From positions 1 to 39,391 of IMG/VR virus record IMGVR_UViG_3300018063_000029: a stretch of DNA of 39,391 bases; one strand, given 5' to 3'. The notes under the pieces are model-generated. The model saw nothing but the letters and a program-made list of their open reading frames with translations, made no database searches and was not told the DNA's origin. Shown in pieces: positions 36,791-39,391 of this stretch (position 1 is its first letter; every line of letters begins with the position of its first letter). The translations under genes and the position numbers were made by a program. The DNA comes from a virus.

Positions 36791-37158
36791 CAGTTGAGCT
36801 GTGCGCTGGGGACGAACACCCTGCGGGGGAGCTTGCCCTTACGTCGGGGGCACACGAGCTGCCCTTTGCGGTTGACCTTGCAGACCTCGTATACGGCCGG
36901 CTTCGGGGCCGGGCACGTGACTGCGCCGCAGACGCAGATGGTGTCACCGCACTCGCTCGTCGGGCACACTACATCCGGGCACGGCACGCAGGGGAGCGCC
37001 TCGACGCAGGTGATGTCGACCGGCTCGGGCACGGACGGGCACAGCTCGAAGCAGTCGTGGCGCTGGCAGAAGTCGATAGAGCCGCTGCCGTTACCCGAAG
37101 CACGCGCGGTGCCGGCGAGCGCGATCAGGAGCGCGCCAATGATGATAGTCTTTGTCAT
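36790..37158 (-). CDS. secreted cysteine-rich protein, 122 aa
   Basis: A clear signal peptide (MTKTIIIGALLIALAGTARA) precedes a mature part of about 100 residues with 13 cysteines in CP/VC/EC pairs, for example ALPCVPCPDVVCPTSECGD and ICVCGAVTCPAPKP. It ends in a basic KGQLVCPRRKGKLPRRVF tail. The spacing suggests a disulfide-rich or metal-binding exported protein. An ATG four codons upstream is possible but leaves no spacing for the AAAGGA site. Export from an early-type operon hints at a cell-surface role. Confidence 0.72.
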   Translation of the reverse strand: MTKTIIIGALLIALAGTARASGNGSGSIDFCQRHDCFELCPSVPEPVDITCVEALPCVPCPDVVCPTSECGDTICVCGAVTCPAPKPAVYEVCKVNRKGQLVCPRRKGKLPRRVFVPSAQLN

Positions 37159-37183
37159 GGTAGCATTCATCCTTTCGATTGGG

Positions 37184-37402
37184 TTAGTCGTTGAACGTCC
37201 GAGCGGTGAGAAGCGTGAGCGCGGCGGCGTATACCTCCGTCTTCTCGTTGTCATCGAGGTCGTCGAACCCCGGCAACGTCTTGAGGAGCGCCTTCCACGC
37301 TGGGCTGCCCGGCACGCAGCCGGCCCAGGCACCAACGAAACGCGCCGCCTCGGCCAGGCCGCCGTCGCCACGGTCGTCTGTGAACTGGATGCCCTTCTTC
37401 AT
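37184..37402 (-). CDS. hypothetical protein, 72 aa
   Basis: The protein begins MKKGIQFTDDRGDGGLAEAA and is helical with acidic FDDLDDNEKTEVYAAALTLL near its end. No motif is recognised. It overlaps the previous stop by four bases. A 25-base gap follows before the secreted protein gene. Confidence 0.68.
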   Translation of the reverse strand: MKKGIQFTDDRGDGGLAEAARFVGAWAGCVPGSPAWKALLKTLPGFDDLDDNEKTEVYAAALTLLTARTFND

Positions 37403-37626
37403 ACGAGCACCGACTTCTCGGCCGGTGGGTACTTGGCGAGCGCGGCGTCCAGCTCGGCGCCTACCGTCTCGACGCGCCCCTCGACCTCGACCTGGCGCAC
37501 CCCCGCCATCCCGGGCAGCGGGATGAGCGTGAGCACGGTGCTGAGCCCCCCTGGCGAACTCTCGCCAGAGATGGCTGACTCGGCGGGAAGCCAGACGCTC
37601 CCGCCCTTCACCTTGAACACTGGCAT
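37399..37626 (-). CDS. hypothetical protein, 75 aa
   Basis: The protein begins MPVFKVKGGSVWLPAESAIS and seems to be a small beta structure with VRQVEVEGRVETVGAELDAA at the C-terminal half. A strong GGAGGAAG site precedes the ATG at 37626. Function unknown. Confidence 0.68.
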   Translation of the reverse strand: MPVFKVKGGSVWLPAESAISGESSPGGLSTVLTLIPLPGMAGVRQVEVEGRVETVGAELDAALAKYPPAEKSVLV

Positions 37627-37627
37627 G

Positions 37628-37924
37628 CTACTTCCTCCTCTTCTTGGGCGGTTTGCCCTTGATGTATTTGACTCCCTGGACCCACCCGGTCGGAATGACC
37701 GTAACGTCCGTGACGTAGTCCTCGGTGTCACCCTTCTCAGCCGGATCGGAGGTGTGCGCGATGATGGTGCGGCCATCTTCGGTCTCCGCGATGAGGTAGC
37801 CCGACGTGATGCGGCGCGTGAGTTGCGCCTTCTCTTCGACGTCGGAGAGCGCCCACATCTCGGTATGCGTCATGGCGTCGAGCCACTCGACCTCGACGAG
37901 CGGCAGCTTCGTACGGCGGCTCAT
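37628..37924 (-). CDS. hypothetical protein, 98 aa
   Basis: The protein begins MSRRTKLPLVEVEWLDAMTH and has strands with SGYLIAETEDGRTIIAHTSD, followed by VTVIPTGWVQGVKYIKG and a basic end KPPKKRRK. The central strand pair TSGYLIAE...RTIIAHT is reminiscent of small phage beta-barrel proteins of unknown role. It overlaps the previous gene and is one base from the next. Confidence 0.7.
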   Translation of the reverse strand: MSRRTKLPLVEVEWLDAMTHTEMWALSDVEEKAQLTRRITSGYLIAETEDGRTIIAHTSDPAEKGDTEDYVTDVTVIPTGWVQGVKYIKGKPPKKRRK

Positions 37925-38202
37925 GCCTCCCTCCTCTTCCCGAACACCTGCTCGACCATCCGTTTCTTCTCGGCCTCGAGCCGCTCGACGATCTTCATGC
38001 GGAACGGCAGTGCCCGCTCGTGCGCCCGGCGCCAACGCGCATCCTTCTCCCGGTCCAGCCGGCGCTGCGCTGCACGGACGTCGCCCCGGCAGCGGGCCTT
38101 GCGGGCGTCGGACTCGGAGAGGCGGATGCGCCCCTCCTTGATGTAGTACCGCGTGGTCTTGTAGAACCAGCGCGGGACGATGCTGGTGAACAGGCTAGCC
38201 AT
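37921..38202 (-). CDS. basic coiled-coil protein, 93 aa
   Basis: The protein begins MASLFTSIVPRWFYKTTRYY and continues as a highly basic helix, KARCRGDVRAAQRRLDREKD to KIVERLEAEKKRMVEQVFGK. Nucleic acid binding or pairing with the ATPase next to it is possible. The ATG overlaps the ATPase stop by one base. A long upstream extension of this frame is only the shadow of the ATPase. Confidence 0.68.
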   Translation of the reverse strand: MASLFTSIVPRWFYKTTRYYIKEGRIRLSESDARKARCRGDVRAAQRRLDREKDARWRRAHERALPFRMKIVERLEAEKKRMVEQVFGKRREA

Positions 38203-39391
38203 CAGTCGGCCTCCAGCGAGCCGCCCTCGTAGGGGCCGTGCATGTGCGCCTTCACGGCGTCCTTCCCGAGCCCGGTCTTCTTCCGCACCGCCGCCTGCGT
38301 TACCTTCTCGCCGGCCTCGCGCAGCTCGCTGATCGCCTTGTGGACCGCCTCTCGGTTCGTGTTGGAGACGCGGTCGTTGCGGTTGACCGCCGTACCGGGG
38401 TCCACCAAGGTGTAGAGGCCGGCGCTGTACCGGAGCGTCAGCTCGATCTCCTCGCCCAGGCGGGAGATGGTCTTCACACGGCGCAGGTCCTCGGAGCCGG
38501 GCTGGTAGAGGAGCGCGCAGATGTCCATGTCGCCCGAGAGCGCCGTGCTCCCCCGGCCGGCGCGGGACACATCGTCCCGGTTGTCCTTCGACTTCGAGCT
38601 GTGCCGTACGAACACGGTACCGACCGCGCGGCCCTTTGCGCCCTGGAACGGGTTGAGGATGGAGACGACACCGGCCGCGTTCTCGCCCTCTCCCTCGACG
38701 CCGGCTAGGCGGGAGAGCGTATCCACGAAGAGAAGCTGCGCACCGACCGTCGTGCAGTAGTCGAGCAGCCCGCCGACGACCTCGGCCCACAGGCGACCGA
38801 ACGTGTCGGACTGCGTGAGCAGGTGCAGGTCGGGCTCGCCACGGATGCCGGCGCGCTCGAGCGTCTTCTCCAGGGACAGGCCGACCTGCTCGGTGTAGAG
38901 GACGACGGGCGTCTTGCGGACGGAGCATCCAAGGAAGGGCTCGCCCCGCAGGACGGAGCGGATCATCTGCCCGTTGAAAGTGGTCTTCCCCTTCTTCACC
39001 TCCCCGACGATCTCGGTGAAGCAGGAGGGGGCGACAAGGTGCTGGACGATCCAGTCCTCGCGTAGCTCGACCTTGAAGTCGGACGCCCGCCGGATCAGCG
39101 AGATGATGGGAGCCTGGCTGATGCTGGCTTGCTGGCTCCCTGGACGATCGTCTACCAGGGGGCCGGCGGTCCCGGGCTCCAGGGCGCGCTTCTCGCACGC
39201 CCGGTTCAGCTTCTCGGTGACGTGCTCGATCGTCCAAGGCTCGTGCGGGCGGCCGAGCGGGAGCTGGCGCGCCCAGCCGGCGAGGAGGCCGAGCGCGATG
39301 TCGTACGGGAGGTGGCGCGCGGCCCACCAGCTCAGGCGGGACAGCGTTTCCTCCTGGCTGCCCGACGTGCAACCCTGCGGATTCGCAAGAG
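38202..39391 (-). CDS. RepA/KaiC-type AAA ATPase (replication), 5' end outside the window
   Basis: The frame is open to the window edge (395 visible residues). Counting from the first visible codon, Walker A is GEVKKGKT (129-136) and Walker B is AQLLFVDTLSRL (Asp223). SLSGDMDICALLYQPGS and a winged-helix-like C-terminus (EKVTQAAVRKKTGLGKDAVK) follow. The N-terminal 70 residues (LSWWAARHLPYDIALGLLAG and PWTIEHVTEKLNRACEKR) resemble the helical primase C-terminal region that precedes such ATPases in primase-helicase fusions. It is the likely replicative helicase or loader. A motif copy lies in the linker near residue 88. Confidence 0.85.
   Translation of the reverse strand, partial: LANPQGCTSGSQEETLSRLSWWAARHLPYDIALGLLAGWARQLPLGRPHEPWTIEHVTEKLNRACEKRALEPGTAGPLVDDRPGSQQASISQAPIISLIRRASDFKVELREDWIVQHLVAPSCFTEIVGEVKKGKTTFNGQMIRSVLRGEPFLGCSVRKTPVVLYTEQVGLSLEKTLERAGIRGEPDLHLLTQSDTFGRLWAEVVGGLLDYCTTVGAQLLFVDTLSRLAGVEGEGENAAGVVSILNPFQGAKGRAVGTVFVRHSSKSKDNRDDVSRAGRGSTALSGDMDICALLYQPGSEDLRRVKTISRLGEEIELTLRYSAGLYTLVDPGTAVNRNDRVSNTNREAVHKAISELREAGEKVTQAAVRKKTGLGKDAVKAHMHGPYEGGSLEAD
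39118..39136 (-). repeat. dispersed motif, copy d (GCCAGCAAGCCAGC)
   Basis: The 14-mer at 39123-39136 (minus) equals copy a. Extended to 39118, fifteen bases also equal 5711-5725. It encodes the linker between the primase-like region and the ATPase domain. Confidence 0.6.

Noticed and set aside
1-39391. The window as a complete circular genome
   Set aside because: Joining the ends gives no sensible continuation of either edge gene: the left protein continues into an Arg-rich run, and the ATPase frame meets a stop shortly upstream. I cannot support circularity.
1-39391. CRISPR array, rRNA, insertion sequence or phage RNA polymerase
   Set aside because: I found no regularly spaced repeats, ribosomal RNA signatures, transposase motifs or single-subunit RNA polymerase motifs. 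The dispersed motif has no array spacing.

Overview
The window is a stretch of a GC-rich, tailed, temperate bacteriophage (or prophage) with podovirus-type architecture. It encodes a large terminase, a portal, a scaffold, a major capsid protein, short-tail adaptor and nozzle-like proteins, and large internal virion proteins ending in a lytic transglycosylase. No tape-measure gene, sheath gene or phage RNA polymerase is visible. The host cannot be named. Its likely integration site is a selenocysteine tRNA gene, because the attP-like site carries the 3' half of a tRNA with a UCA anticodon loop, a long variable arm and an 8+5 bp acceptor/T geometry.

Layout. Positions 1-649 hold three small leftward genes, the first cut by the window edge. 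Positions 650-1224 are a divergent, gene-free region with hairpins, copies of a dispersed GCCAGC-type motif and a likely rightward promoter. Positions 1225-26030 form one rightward late operon: small beta-rich virion genes, a fibre with four 52-residue repeats, TerL, portal, small basic and accessory proteins, scaffold, major capsid protein, decoration-like protein, adaptor, nozzle, a LamG-like protein, a GNAT-like protein, three internal virion proteins, and a lysis cassette (membrane/coiled-coil protein, M15 endopeptidase, three-TM holin). Positions 26031-27137 hold terminator-like hairpins, the attP site and a complete tyrosine integrase with its own promoter.

Positions 27134-39391 form a long leftward operon in which most genes overlap by 1-4 bases. 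It encodes a RepA/AAA-type ATPase (cut by the right edge), a Cas4/RecB-like nuclease, an SSB-like protein, a family A DNA polymerase followed by a LAGLIDADG endonuclease, a dATP/dGTP diphosphohydrolase-domain protein, a deoxyribosyltransferase-like protein, a cupin, a DnaQ-like exonuclease, a HAD phosphatase and many very small proteins, two of them secreted.

The most unusual observation is that this replication operon contains a second, intact, full-length homologue of the major capsid protein (30855-32219, 454 residues, with basic N-terminal and His/Cys-rich C-terminal extensions). It also contains a third short gene (27507-27794) carrying only the capsid N-terminal arm motif W-x-FDAP-[TS]-GT-[FY]-[KR]-N fused to an unrelated tail. 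The three copies also match in DNA, so they look like duplications of the phage's own capsid gene, redeployed in the opposite and presumably early transcription unit. A second unusual signal is a dispersed 14-15 bp motif (GCCAGCAAGCCARC and relatives) found mostly in intergenic or inter-domain positions and abutting three predicted promoters. No recognisable CI-type repressor was found despite the integrase.
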